Positions 9,294 through 17,592 of a stretch of DNA of 43,507 bases are shown piece by piece. How positions within the stretch are numbered: the stretch's first letter is position 1; the number at the start of each line of letters is the position of its first letter. The notes beneath the pieces were generated by a model. The model had not been told where the DNA came from. It worked only from the letters and a program-made list of their open reading frames with translations, and made no database searches. This DNA is from a virus: positions 1 to 43,507 of IMG/VR virus record IMGVR_UViG_3300032278_004270. One strand, 5' to 3'. Both the position numbers and the translations under genes were made by a program.

Positions 9294-9924
9294 TATCTCC
9301 AGCCCTTCCGTGACTTCTCATCTGGCCAGATCCGTGGCCCGTGCTCTGGACACCATGCCCCGAGGAGAATGGCCGCCTGATAGAGCGTCATCTCCCCAAT
9401 TTGCTCGAATGTGTAGTGATAGCTTTCCGCTAATCCTTCGTAGATTCGGGCCCAGGGGATCCGGTGTTCTCCGTCATCGATTTCGTCGGAGTCTCCTTCT
9501 CTCCCGGGCCATTTGAGTTTTTTGCGATGTCCTTCTGTTCGGCTTGGTCCATCGCTTCGGAGAGCATTTCGAACGCGTCTTTGCCCTTCGATCGAATCAG
9601 CTCCTCGAAGAGATCCGCAGCCCGCTGAATCCCTTCCTCGATGTTCTCGGTCTGGAACTCGGGATGATTCGGCTTCAGGGCCGACCAGAACCGGAAGAGA
9701 ATTCCCCGCGTGGAATTGTCAAAGGCCTGCTCTTCTTCGAACGTGACATGAGCCCACGTTTTCGATTTTCGATCGGCCTCGGCTCCCCGTTGCTGTCGGA
9801 GTCTGAGGATATAATCCTCCTTCTCTCCGAACTGGCGAAGCCGGCCCGCCGTGAGCGTGTATGTCCGTCCGCAGACGGTCAACGTTGAGGTTCGCGACCC
9901 TGAGACCGCAGAAATGCCGTGCAT
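9293..9924 (-). CDS. Tail assembly chaperone fusion (gpG-T type) made by -1 frameshift
   Basis: A 210-residue fusion: 136 codons in frame 0 from 9924, then after a -1 shift at 9517-9523, 74 codons in the new frame ending at TAA 9293-9295. The T extension begins LKWPGREGDSDE and includes WARIYEGLAESYHY and GEMTLYQAAILLGAW, with the W..LA..Y..T..QI..MT pattern typical of T-type chaperone extensions. The -1 frame stays open for all 74 codons and ends overlapping the tape measure ATG. In lambda-like phages the fusion binds tape measure and recruits tail tube protein, and gene order here is the same. The shift itself has not been measured. Confidence 0.8.
9430..9924 (-). CDS. Tail assembly chaperone, unshifted product (gpG type)
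   Basis: A 164-residue protein read without frameshift. The start ATG at 9922-9924 has a GGAGGAG ribosome site 8 bases upstream. The N-terminal half (LTVCGRTYTLTAGRLRQFGEKE) and the central RGILFRFWSALKPNHPEF resemble tail chaperone proteins encoded between tail tube and tape measure. The last 28 residues after the slippery site are hydrophilic and would be replaced in the fusion product. Position and the conserved frameshift arrangement make the assignment good; sequence alone would be weaker. Confidence 0.75.
   Translation of the reverse strand: MHGISAVSGSRTSTLTVCGRTYTLTAGRLRQFGEKEDYILRLRQQRGAEADRKSKTWAHVTFEEEQAFDNSTRGILFRFWSALKPNHPEFQTENIEEGIQRAADLFEELIRSKGKDAFEMLSEAMDQAEQKDIAKNSNGPGEKETPTKSMTENTGSPGPESTKD
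9449..9510 (-). other. Frameshift-stimulating stem downstream of the slippery site
   Basis: Six bases after the heptamer, GGCCCGGG (9510-9503) can pair with CCTGGGCC (9456-9449): eight pairs including one G-U, enclosing about 46 bases that can also form a small GGAG/CTCC helix. A spacer of 5-9 bases before a stem is the usual layout for -1 frameshift stimulators. Confidence 0.5.
9517..9523 (-). promoter_or_regulatory. Programmed -1 frameshift slippery heptamer A AAA AAC
   Basis: On the minus strand the codons read GCA AAA AAC, giving the canonical X XXY YYZ heptamer in the correct zero frame. Slippage lets the ribosome re-read the final C and continue with CTC AAA TGG in the -1 frame. It is the expected position, late in the G-type gene. 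Confidence 0.85.
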
Positions 9925-9978
9925 GATTCAACTCCTCCGTGAGATGACAAAACGATTCAAAACGTGTCAGCTGTCGGC

Positions 9979-10383
9979 TTACGCGCCGCCGCCTGCCAGC
10001 GCCCCGGTGGGCGTAAGCGCTCCATCGGCTGACCAGTTAATCACCAGCGTATCGACCTGCCCATCGTCCATATTCACGCCTTCAGCCACCGAATCGATGG
10101 TGATGAAGCCCGTGAAGTAGCTGGTAGCGTCATACTTCAGATCGACTTCGAGACGGTCCCCGTCGGCCAGGGCCGGCCGTTCGCCTTCTTCGAGTTCGAT
10201 CTCGATGGTTCCGGTTTCTTCATACGTGCCGTTCACGCTGCGCTTGGCCCGGCTGCCAGACACCGCGTATTTCTTTTTGTTGAACGTCTTGGTTTTTGAC
10301 CACTTCTTGACGTTTTCGTAGTCCGCGCCGCCGGCAATGGAAACGCGTCCCCCGACACCGTTAATCGTGTCCCCTGCAGCCAT
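9979..10383 (-). CDS. Major tail tube protein
   Basis: A 134-residue protein starting MAAGDTINGVGGRVSIAG. The start at 10383 is chosen over a possible upstream one because it has an AGGGAG site and does not run into the preceding gene. The beta-rich body (TGTIEIELEEGERPALADGD, FTGFITIDSVAEG) and the size fit small tail tube proteins whose monomers stack as hexameric rings. It is followed by the chaperone pair and tape measure, the canonical tail order. The sequence family is not certain; context is strong. Confidence 0.75.
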   Translation of the reverse strand: MAAGDTINGVGGRVSIAGGADYENVKKWSKTKTFNKKKYAVSGSRAKRSVNGTYEETGTIEIELEEGERPALADGDRLEVDLKYDATSYFTGFITIDSVAEGVNMDDGQVDTLVINWSADGALTPTGALAGGGA

Positions 10384-10397
10384 GTCTGCTCTCCCTG

Positions 10398-10793
10398 CTA
10401 AGTTAAACCGTAATGCGCAGTCAGTTCGGTGATGAGTTGCCACTCACCATCTTCCTGCTGCTGAGCTTGTTGATTGTCCACAATGCAGAGCCCGACCACG
10501 TAGCCGCCGCCGCTCCATCGCTTGCGGTGGAAGTTCTCCCGGATGGCCGCTTTGATGGCCACCAGTCCCGCGAAATCGGTATCCCAGATCTGAATCCGAA
10601 GATTCGCCCGGAACCGCTCTTTGTGGCTCGTGTGATAGTCCGGCACATCGGCCAGAGATGAAACGTTCGCGGCCGGGAGCTCGATCTCCTCGAGCCGGTT
10701 GTGGTCCCCGGTGATGACTCGGGCCTCGGGAATGAGGTTCGTCAGAGCGGTGATGGCTGACCAGCGATCTTGAATGAACTTCTCGGGCGTCAT
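10398..10793 (-). CDS. Tail terminator / tail completion protein (DUF3168-like)
   Basis: A 131-residue protein starting MTPEKFIQDRWSAI. It resembles DUF3168-like tail completion proteins: a helical N terminus, a central YHTSHKERFRANLRIQIWD strand pair, a helix (FAGLVAIKAAIRENF) and a C-terminal strand pair. The start at 10793 forms an ATGA overlap with the gp10-like gene upstream, which decides it over the longer in-frame reading. In siphoviruses this protein caps the tail tube end that joins the head. Confidence 0.65.
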   Translation of the reverse strand: MTPEKFIQDRWSAITALTNLIPEARVITGDHNRLEEIELPAANVSSLADVPDYHTSHKERFRANLRIQIWDTDFAGLVAIKAAIRENFHRKRWSGGGYVVGLCIVDNQQAQQQEDGEWQLITELTAHYGLT

Positions 10794-11377
10794 CGGACCT
10801 TGCTCCTTCCTGTCTTCAGGAGAGCAATCACCATCTTCAGATGATCGGTCAGAGCCCGAACCATCCAAGGCCGAGCCGCCACGCGCCGCGTTCCCACCTC
10901 GAGGAAGAACATATAAAGAGCGTTCCCGCGGATGCCGTAGCGTCCCACGTTGTTCTGTTCGTCGAATTCGAGCGTGATATTCCGTTGACCGAAGCCGGTT
11001 CGCTTTTTGGGAGGCTCCCCAGGCTTTGACGGATACGGATAAACGCGGATGGACGTTTTGTTGCTGCCCGGCTTCGTTCCTTCGTGGAAGTGGTGGGCTT
11101 CGAACTCCTCATAGGAATCCGTACCTTGGATCTTTCGCCGATGCCTCACCGTGATCAGCCCGGAACGGCTTTCGTCTCCCAGCTGCTCCCGGGCCTGTCG
11201 ATTCACCGATTTGACCGGCACGCTTCGCCCCGTGTTCGGCTTGTTGGTCAACAGCCGCGCTTTATTCCAGCAAAACGTGGTGGCCTGCTTCAGCCCGTGG
11301 CCGGTGGCATTGTGAAGAGCTCGAATCAGCTCCTTATCCCGGACATCCACGCGGACCGTGCTTTCGTTCTTCGCCAT
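10790..11377 (-). CDS. HK97 gp10-like head-tail joining protein
   Basis: A 195-residue protein with the family hallmark near the C terminus, LEVGTRRVAARPWMVRAL, equivalent to the G(T)xxxxARPFxxPA signature of HK97 gp10-like proteins. The basic N-terminal half (NKARLLTNKPNTGRSV) is typical. The protein takes part in joining head to tail and lies between the head-closure gene and the tail terminator gene. Confidence 0.8.
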   Translation of the reverse strand: MAKNESTVRVDVRDKELIRALHNATGHGLKQATTFCWNKARLLTNKPNTGRSVPVKSVNRQAREQLGDESRSGLITVRHRRKIQGTDSYEEFEAHHFHEGTKPGSNKTSIRVYPYPSKPGEPPKKRTGFGQRNITLEFDEQNNVGRYGIRGNALYMFFLEVGTRRVAARPWMVRALTDHLKMVIALLKTGRSKVR

Positions 11378-11380
11378 TGG

Positions 11381-12046
11381 TCAGACCTCCGATGTGTCGA
11401 TCTCGCAATCGACTTCCAAGAGGCCGGCGATATTGTCCTTCTCCCGATAACCGGTGATTCGGTATTTCGTCCCGTTGCTGTCGATGATTCGCTGATCCAT
11501 CGCCGGCTGGAAGCTGGTCATCAGATACGCCGTGAAGCTGGCCGATCGGGACAGCCGGCCCTGATCGACAGACCGGGAAACCGCACTCGGCTGAATCTTC
11601 CCGCGAATGTCGGTGAGCTCGGCCACGTTGGCCCACGTTGCCACCTGTTCGCCGTATGTTCCCTTCGTGTACGTGGCTTTCTGAATCGTCAGCAGCGTGG
11701 TGAGATTCTCCGTGACCACCAGATTCCGGCACGTGAGCCCGTATCGTGTTTCCCGCGTGGCGTGTGCCAGAGCTAGAACAGTCCAGACCGTTCCCCCCGC
11801 ATCGGTGATTGTGTCCCCAGGCACGGGAGCCGGTTCACCCTCGAGGGAATTCACCTTGATGTGAAACCGCCGATCCTCGGCCAGATAGCGGCCATTCGAA
11901 GCCGCTGCTTCCCGCACACCGATCAGCCGGCCGAGAGCCGGGATCTCGGCTTGCTCGATGCCGTCCCGGCGTGTGAGTGTGACCAGCTCGAGCCCATCGA
12001 CGAAATCGAGATCATTGGCAATCTGAAGCCCGAAATTCAGCGTCAT
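11381..12046 (-). CDS. Head closure / head-tail adaptor protein
   Basis: A 221-residue protein. Its C-terminal half (YGEQVATWANVAELTDIRGK, then a strand-rich stretch ending TKYRITGYREKDNIAG) has the pattern of head-tail joining proteins (Phage_H_T_join). The N-terminal half is an extra domain I do not recognise. It lies between the 731-residue fibre-like protein and the gp10-like gene; its start overlaps the stop of the former by one base. Confidence 0.65.
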   Translation of the reverse strand: MTLNFGLQIANDLDFVDGLELVTLTRRDGIEQAEIPALGRLIGVREAAASNGRYLAEDRRFHIKVNSLEGEPAPVPGDTITDAGGTVWTVLALAHATRETRYGLTCRNLVVTENLTTLLTIQKATYTKGTYGEQVATWANVAELTDIRGKIQPSAVSRSVDQGRLSRSASFTAYLMTSFQPAMDQRIIDSNGTKYRITGYREKDNIAGLLEVDCEIDTSEV

Positions 12047-14241
12047 CAGCAGATCCCCCGGGAAGTCTGTTCAACGGGATCCTGACCGGCCATCATGGCA
12101 TCGATGGTGTTGATCTGCTCCAGGAGCAGCCGCTGATAATCAGCCCAGCTGACCGATTGGCCATCGATGTTATAAGTGGGCCGCGTGGTGGCCAGAACGG
12201 ACATGAGACGGGCGTAAAGCTGGCCGCGAATGGTGGCCAGATCCGTGGCCGCATCGCCGGTGAGATCGTCCGGAACGGCGATGCCCGACAGACGCATGGC
12301 TTCGCGAATCTGTACCAGGGATTCGGCCGAGGTGTCGAAATCGTTCCCCTGAATCGCCTGCAGCAGCTCGATGATGGCCGTCTGATTTTCAACGGTGGCT
12401 GTCCCGCCCCCGCTGGCAGCAGGAGCCAGAGCCAGAACGGCCTCCGTGAGCCGGGGAACGCCACCGTTGTTCTCCATGATCACGTTCAGCAGGCCGGCCG
12501 CATCGCCGGGCTTGTTGGCCGGATCATACGCCGCCTGAAACAGCCGGTGGAGGTGGTAATACTCCAGAGCCGCCCGGGCCTGCGTCTGGATCTCAGCCGC
12601 ATCAGGAAGCCCCGCCGCTGTCGTGGCTGCTGCGTTCGCCGATGTGGCCTGATTCTTCGCCGCCGTCGCATCCGCGATGAGTTGGATAAACGTTGGATCG
12701 GCTTTCAATGCCGCCACAATCGCCACGGGGGACGCATCGCCGGCCACCCAATCCTGAGCCACCTTGTCCGCGATGGCCTGCAGCACGGAAGTGGCATCGC
12801 CTTCGTTGACGATGTAGGACTCGACCATCGCGGCCAGCTCGGCCGCTGCGGTGTCATCGAGAGCCGCCCCGGTGAGAACGTTATTCTGAATCTCTCCCAC
12901 GATGGTGGGATCGGTAGAGGCATCGAACCGGCTGAGGTTCGGGAGCTCGGTTTCAATGTTGCCGGCTGAGGTGGCTGCGTTCGTCGCCTGCGTTTTCGCC
13001 GCCGCCGCATCGGCCACCAGCTGAATGAACGTGGCGTTCCCGATCAGAGCTGAAACAATCTCCGAAGCCGCCGAAGCGTCCAGAGCCGTGGCGTCCAGAG
13101 CATTCAGGCCGATCGAACCGACCGAGACAGCCCCGGAAACCGTTCCCACGGTCGTGACGTTGGCCACGGTGTCCGTTGCCGGATCGAAATACTCCTCGGC
13201 CAGCTTGGTTCGGGCATTCACCAGGGAGGTGGTGGCCAGCGTGCCGAGGAGAGCCGTCAGATTCGCCGCATCGAGGCCGATGGCCGTTCGAATGCCGGCC
13301 CCGTCGGGAACGGCTTCGGCTGCGGTTTTCGCGTCCGCGGCATCGGAAGCGAGCTGAAGAAAACTGGCGTTGCCGACCACGGCCGAGGCTATGGCCTGAA
13401 CCGAAAGATCGGATGATTCAAGGTTCGCGGCAATGGCATCGGTCAGAGCCGCCACGAAATCGGTTCCGTCGGCCGCGTTGACCAGGGCCAGATCAATCCC
13501 GGCATAGAGCGTGTTTCGCTCACCAGCCGTCAACGTCATCGCATCGCCGGCCGCTGCGGGGTTCGCTGGCAGATTGATCGTCTTATTGTTGATCCCGGTT
13601 AGCGTCGTGGCTGCGGTGTCCTGCTTCGCCTCCGTGGCCAGTCCGGCGCGGATGGTGTCCACCACGCCCGAAGCGAGACTGTATCCGCTTTTGTCGGTGT
13701 TCGTTCCGACGGTCACGTATCCGCTGGCATTGATCAGCAGCGCGGTGAAGTTCGCCGGGAGTGAGCTGGCCAGAGCGGCATCGTTCGTGCCCCTCATGTC
13801 GGTATTTGCCGTGCACGTATCGACCAGGGTAACGCGGTCAATTCGGCCGTTCGTGGCGTTGATGTGACTGGTCAACATCACGGTATCGAGTTTCGCCGCC
13901 CGCGCGTCTGTCAGCCGCGTATTGACGTTTGCGGCCAGCGTATTCGTGAGCATGGCCACGACCCGGACGGACAGAACGATATCAACGCAATCGGTGATCA
14001 CGATTCGAATGCGGCCGAGCCCCGCGGCCGAAAGATCAGATCCGCTGATCGTGAGCGAATGCTGGCCACTTCCTCGATGGGAGAGCGTTGGAGCCGAAGC
14101 CGTCACGGTGGAGTTGCCAGAAATCTGAATCGTCACCGATGTCAGACTCCCGGAGAGATCGGAGCTCACGGGCTGCAGATCCGAAGCGTCCAGGGGGACG
14201 ATGGGAATCGTGGCCGGTAAACCTTGGAGGAGTTCAATCAC
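12046..14241 (-). CDS. Fibrous virion protein with Ala-rich helical repeats
   Basis: A 731-residue, Ala/Thr/Asp-rich protein with almost no Cys. The N-terminal 100 residues look like an Ig-like or BppU-like beta domain (SLTSVTIQISGNSTVTASAP). The rest is predicted helical and contains three copies of a motif of the type N-A-T-F-I-Q-L-V-A-D-A-A-A-A-K. The composition and repeat pattern suit an elongated fibre or whisker. Gene position, between lectin-like and head-closure genes, suggests a capsid- or neck-attached fibre rather than the tail tip. It overlaps both neighbours. Function is inferred. Confidence 0.65.
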   Translation of the reverse strand: MIELLQGLPATIPIVPLDASDLQPVSSDLSGSLTSVTIQISGNSTVTASAPTLSHRGSGQHSLTISGSDLSAAGLGRIRIVITDCVDIVLSVRVVAMLTNTLAANVNTRLTDARAAKLDTVMLTSHINATNGRIDRVTLVDTCTANTDMRGTNDAALASSLPANFTALLINASGYVTVGTNTDKSGYSLASGVVDTIRAGLATEAKQDTAATTLTGINNKTINLPANPAAAGDAMTLTAGERNTLYAGIDLALVNAADGTDFVAALTDAIAANLESSDLSVQAIASAVVGNASFLQLASDAADAKTAAEAVPDGAGIRTAIGLDAANLTALLGTLATTSLVNARTKLAEEYFDPATDTVANVTTVGTVSGAVSVGSIGLNALDATALDASAASEIVSALIGNATFIQLVADAAAAKTQATNAATSAGNIETELPNLSRFDASTDPTIVGEIQNNVLTGAALDDTAAAELAAMVESYIVNEGDATSVLQAIADKVAQDWVAGDASPVAIVAALKADPTFIQLIADATAAKNQATSANAAATTAAGLPDAAEIQTQARAALEYYHLHRLFQAAYDPANKPGDAAGLLNVIMENNGGVPRLTEAVLALAPAASGGGTATVENQTAIIELLQAIQGNDFDTSAESLVQIREAMRLSGIAVPDDLTGDAATDLATIRGQLYARLMSVLATTRPTYNIDGQSVSWADYQRLLLEQINTIDAMMAGQDPVEQTSRGIC
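12600..13385 (-). repeat. Three-copy helical repeat in the 731-residue protein
   Basis: Copies read NASFLQLASDAADAKTAAEA, NATFIQLVADAAAAKTQATN and DPTFIQLIADATAAKNQATS, each preceded by a short segment ending in a small hydrophobic helix. Spacing is irregular (about 100-130 residues), so this is a repeated motif in a long helical stalk rather than a tandem array. Confidence 0.6.
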
Positions 14242-14984
14242 GATGCCTGTCTCCCCGCCCGGAAGCCCCGGAGATAGTCCGCTTGCCGGCGAAGATGGAG
14301 CCAGTGGCGCGTCATCTCCGTGGAGCTGAGAACCTTGTTGTAGAGAACGGCGTGATCGATGCGCGTGATCGATCCGTTGTAGGTTGATGAGGTGGACACC
14401 TGCCCGAATCTCACTTCACCGATGCCCGCCACGGTTCCCGCACCGCTGGCCGAATGTGTCACTTCCCCCGTGTTCCAATCGAGAGCGGTGAACGTCGCCG
14501 CGTTCGTACCGTTGGAGGTGACAAAGACGATCACCGGGACGGTGAAATTGTCGACCATTGCCGCCGTATACGTGCCGATCTGGCCCTGCAGAGCCCACTG
14601 ATTCGAGCCGCCCGAGGTACGCGTGGCACTGAGCCGCAAATCGTTGCCGCTGAGGGAGCCAGCTGTCTGCAGGAGCCGAAGCGGAGCGACCCAGATATTC
14701 GATGTCACGGCGAAATCATTGCCATGCCAGAGCCCGATGGCCCACGTGAGAGCCGATCCGCTGCGCCTGATATCCGCGTGCGTTGTCGAATGATATTGCC
14801 CGCTGGTCTGAGCGTAGGAAACGCCCTTGCCGATCAGCCCGGGCTTCCACGCCGTGGGGGTTCCCGTGGCCGTGAGCGTATACGTCCCCGATTGATCGGT
14901 GATTGAGCCGCCCACGTTGCCGCGAAAATCAAACGCGGCCACTTTGGCGGATGTCAGCGATGTCGGGACGATGTTGAACGGCAT
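14238..14984 (-). CDS. LamG / concanavalin-A-like lectin-fold virion protein
   Basis: A 248-residue protein with the features of a LamG-type jelly roll: an early AAFDFRGNVGGSITDQSGTY strand set, a central WAIGLWHG/WVAPLRLL stretch, and the diagnostic closing motif ITRIDHAVLYNKVLSSTEM, equivalent to the v.iYnraLs..Ei signature. Such domains bind carbohydrates, which fits a capsid- or neck-mounted protein adhering to host surface polymers. Its stop overlaps the fibre-like gene by ATGA. Confidence 0.7.
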   Translation of the reverse strand: MPFNIVPTSLTSAKVAAFDFRGNVGGSITDQSGTYTLTATGTPTAWKPGLIGKGVSYAQTSGQYHSTTHADIRRSGSALTWAIGLWHGNDFAVTSNIWVAPLRLLQTAGSLSGNDLRLSATRTSGGSNQWALQGQIGTYTAAMVDNFTVPVIVFVTSNGTNAATFTALDWNTGEVTHSASGAGTVAGIGEVRFGQVSTSSTYNGSITRIDHAVLYNKVLSSTEMTRHWLHLRRQADYLRGFRAGRQAS

Positions 14985-15010
14985 GGCTTTTCGATGAGCG
15001 TTTAAGACAA

Positions 15011-15038
15011 CTGCCGAGGCCGCGAACGACCCCGGCAG
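15011..15038 (-). other. Intercistronic hairpin
   Basis: CTGCCGGGG and CCTCGGCAG pair (nine pairs, one G-U) in the 88-base gap between the 76-residue gene and the lectin-fold gene. The following sequence (TTGTCTTAAACG) is only weakly T-rich, so RNA stability or partial termination is more likely than a full stop of transcription. Confidence 0.4.
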
Positions 15039-15072
15039 CTCGAAGGAGTTGCGTCAAATGACCTGTCGGAGC

Positions 15073-15303
15073 TTATTCCGCTGCCACCTCAACGGGCTCT
15101 CCCACGACAATCGGATGATCCGTGGCGATGATGCCGAAGTGGTCCCGAAAGAGCTGTTCCGCCTCGGCTGAAGCGTCTGGACTCTCCAGACGGATCGTAT
15201 GCCGGCCGACTCCCTTGCAATGGCATTCGTAAGCGAACACCTTGGCCGCTTTCGCCTTCTCGTTTTTCTGATCCTTAGCAGGATCGTTCTTCGCGTCAGA
15301 CAT
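15073..15303 (-). CDS. Small acidic/basic protein next to capsid gene
   Basis: A 76-residue protein: a Lys/Asp-rich N terminus (about 20 residues), then FAYECHCKGVGRHTIRLE and a helical segment, ending EPVEVAAE. No family is recognised. It lies just downstream of the major capsid gene; small genes here often encode head accessory proteins, but nothing in the sequence shows it. Confidence 0.6.
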   Translation of the reverse strand: MSDAKNDPAKDQKNEKAKAAKVFAYECHCKGVGRHTIRLESPDASAEAEQLFRDHFGIIATDHPIVVGEPVEVAAE

Positions 15304-15360
15304 CGCGTTTCCTTCGTTCGATGTGGTGGATGAAACAGGTCAGCCCGAGATCACGCCGGC

Positions 15361-16542
15361 TTATGGCGTGTGCTTGTTGCGAACCACGTGCTGCGGATCT
15401 TCGGCCCAGATCTGGCCCCGCTCGGAAGCCCGGTATTGAGCCACGATGTCCTGTTTGAACTCATCGAGGCTGTTCCGGGGAGCCTGAATCACGGTGACCG
15501 GCCAGTTCTCCAGATACTTGAAGGCCTTGGAGAAATCGCCGTGGAACCACCAGTCGAGAACCTGCGTGGAGTTGGCCAGCCCGCCATTGACGATGGCTTC
15601 CTCGAGATACGGAGCCGAAACAAAGTTGTAGCGGCCCTGAATCGGGTTGTCGTAAACAGTGGCCACCGAGTTCGAAGCCCCGTCGCCACGCTGGACATAG
15701 CGAGCATTCAGGATGGAAGCCCAGAGGCTTTCCCGCATTTCGCTGCCGATGATCGTGGTGGGCATCACGGTGATTTTCTCACCGTTGTTGAAGTCCACCA
15801 TTGCATGGAACAACGCTTTCGAGTTGTCAATACACGTGTGATCGTCCACCGGGTTGGCCTGATCGTTGATCCACTTCCCGCTGGTCAAATACGTGTTGTA
15901 AGTGGTCCCCTGCCGCTTATGGTTGTTCAGCAGGCCAGCCACGCCCTGAGCGATGCGCTTTTCCTTGTTGACGTACAGCATGCGGCCCACGCCGGCCGCT
16001 TCGCGAAGCACGATATTGAAGATGTCGAAGAACACCGCTTCCTTCGTGACGGCGATGATGCGGCCGAACTTCTTTCCCTTGGGGGTTTCCAGATAGTCCT
16101 CCCCGACCTGATAGTAGGGATAGGACTGCATCTCTTTGATTTCTTCGAAATCACTCCCAGGGGACTGGATCCCCGGCAACATGCTGCCGTTTCGGTTCGT
16201 CGATTCATTCGGGATCAGGTTCTGAAGAACCAGGCCCTTCCCCTGCCGTTCGGCCATCACCCGAGCCGCCACGATGTTCCGCGTGATCGTGTTGAACGCC
16301 GTCATATCGATGGCGTCGATGGCTTCCGTGTGCGTATCGAACGCCGGGTTCATCGAGTTGATGAACTCACGGCCGTCCGGGATGGTTCCCTCCACAATCT
16401 GATGGAGAGAGAGCTCATTAAAGCTGATGCCCCCGGTTTCGCCCTTCACGCCGCGATCGAGCCACGACTCCACCAGAGTGGCGGTCCCCTGAACGCCGTG
16501 CTTAGAGATGAGACCTTTCCAGTCCCGCGCCTTGAGTACCAT
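15361..16542 (-). CDS. Major capsid protein, Mu-like HK97-fold
   Basis: A 393-residue protein matching the pattern of Mu-type major head subunits. The N terminus (VLKARDWKGLISKHGVQG) is helical. The central part has GRIIAVTKEAVFFDIFN, equivalent to the E-loop/P-domain region. The C terminus has KAFKYLENWPVTVIQAPRNS and ends at EDPQHVVRN, a close resemblance to Mu-like capsid proteins. There is no separate N-terminal delta domain; scaffold is supplied by the upstream protease/scaffold gene. Order (protease/scaffold, decoration, capsid) is conventional. Confidence 0.85.
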   Translation of the reverse strand: MVLKARDWKGLISKHGVQGTATLVESWLDRGVKGETGGISFNELSLHQIVEGTIPDGREFINSMNPAFDTHTEAIDAIDMTAFNTITRNIVAARVMAERQGKGLVLQNLIPNESTNRNGSMLPGIQSPGSDFEEIKEMQSYPYYQVGEDYLETPKGKKFGRIIAVTKEAVFFDIFNIVLREAAGVGRMLYVNKEKRIAQGVAGLLNNHKRQGTTYNTYLTSGKWINDQANPVDDHTCIDNSKALFHAMVDFNNGEKITVMPTTIIGSEMRESLWASILNARYVQRGDGASNSVATVYDNPIQGRYNFVSAPYLEEAIVNGGLANSTQVLDWWFHGDFSKAFKYLENWPVTVIQAPRNSLDEFKQDIVAQYRASERGQIWAEDPQHVVRNKHTP

Positions 16543-16608
16543 GATTCGGATTCCTTCCCGATGGTGATTTGTTGAACGTGTGAAGCTGAGAGCTCGAATC
16601 GTCAGACG

Positions 16609-17079
16609 TTAGGCAGAAGCCCGCGGGCCTCCACCGTTGATCACGGATTCGGTTTCGTAGTGAACCGAGGTGGCCGCCGTGGCCACCTGACGAGAAGCCC
16701 GACCGACAGCCAGATTCGGCGTGGCAACGGCCACCAGCTTCTGATTCTCCAGGGCGTTGCCGCTGGCTTTGGCGAGACCGAGGAGAGTTCCCGTTTCGAA
16801 CGTGGCAGAAGCACAATCGAACTCGAATTCGCCCTGAGTGGCATACGGGATGTCATCGGTGTCACCGGCTGCGGAATCAGCCATTGCGATGCCGAGGTAG
16901 GCATCGTGAAACGCTTCCTGAGTGGCCGCCAGAGAAGCCCCCCAGGCCAGGTCCGAGGCCGGTTTCGCCTTGCCGGTGTCCAGATAAATGTGATCTCCCT
17001 TGCTGATCACCGTGGCCGAATCCACGGCCGCGTGGCGAGGTTTGACATCTCCGGTTCGATAGCGTCCACCGAGAACCAT
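16609..17079 (-). CDS. Head decoration / DUF2190-like protein
   Basis: A 156-residue protein with the short beta-rich layout of DUF2190-like decoration proteins: SKGDHIYLDTGKAKPASD early, then an AYLGIAMADSAAGDTDDI strand block and EFEFDCASATFETGTLLGLA. It sits between protease/scaffold and capsid genes, the standard place for a capsid-stabilising decoration protein. Confidence 0.7.
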   Translation of the reverse strand: MVLGGRYRTGDVKPRHAAVDSATVISKGDHIYLDTGKAKPASDLAWGASLAATQEAFHDAYLGIAMADSAAGDTDDIPYATQGEFEFDCASATFETGTLLGLAKASGNALENQKLVAVATPNLAVGRASRQVATAATSVHYETESVINGGGPRASA

Positions 17080-17133
17080 GATTTACATCCTTCAAAAAAA
17101 CGAATTCGAAATGACGACATCCCGGGGGAACGA

Positions 17134-17592
17134 TTAGCCGCGAAGCTGCCGCAAAACGTCCTGAGCAGGCATCTGCAGGGCTTCGGTCAGATTGTCTGAG
17201 CCACTGGCCGGGGCTTTGCCCGTCTTTGGCTTCGGGGGGAGCTTGGAGCCGTGGGACTGCTCCGATTCGCCGATGAGAGCGGCCCGATCGTCCATCAGGG
17301 CCTTACGTTCTTCCGGCGTGTCGCACTTGAGCAGCTGAGCCATGAAGGCCTCGGAAACGGCCTTGGCATCATTGCAATCGAGGCCGGCATCGGTCAGCTC
17401 GGTCCGGATGGTTTCGACCAGCTGAGTCTGGCGTTCTTTGAGTTCGAACGCCTCGACTTTTTTGGTGGCCTCGGTGAGCTGATTCCGGAGAGTCTCCAGC
17501 TCCGTGGCCGAAGTCTGCTCCTCGGAGATGGCCTTGATGAGATCCGGCCGCGATTCGCGAATCTGTTCAAGAGTCAGTTTGCTCAGATCCAT
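17134..17592 (-). CDS. Nested in-frame scaffold protein
   Basis: An internal ATG at 17590-17592 begins MDLSKLTLEQIRESRPDLI and would give a 152-residue scaffold lacking the protease domain. It has its own GAAGGGA ribosome site 8 bases upstream, better than that of the full-length gene. This repeats the lambda C/Nu3 arrangement, where a separate scaffold is made from an in-frame start within the protease gene. The coiled, charged sequence supports a scaffold role. Confidence 0.6.
   Translation of the reverse strand: MDLSKLTLEQIRESRPDLIKAISEEQTSATELETLRNQLTEATKKVEAFELKERQTQLVETIRTELTDAGLDCNDAKAVSEAFMAQLLKCDTPEERKALMDDRAALIGESEQSHGSKLPPKPKTGKAPASGSDNLTEALQMPAQDVLRQLRG

Noticed and set aside
15058-15171. 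Short plus-strand frame with AAGGAG upstream
   Set aside because: Ribosome-like site is by chance; 37 codons antisense to a credible gene.
15370-16575. 401-residue plus-strand frame opposite the capsid gene
   Set aside because: Antisense shadow of the major capsid gene; no domain, composition set by the opposite strand.
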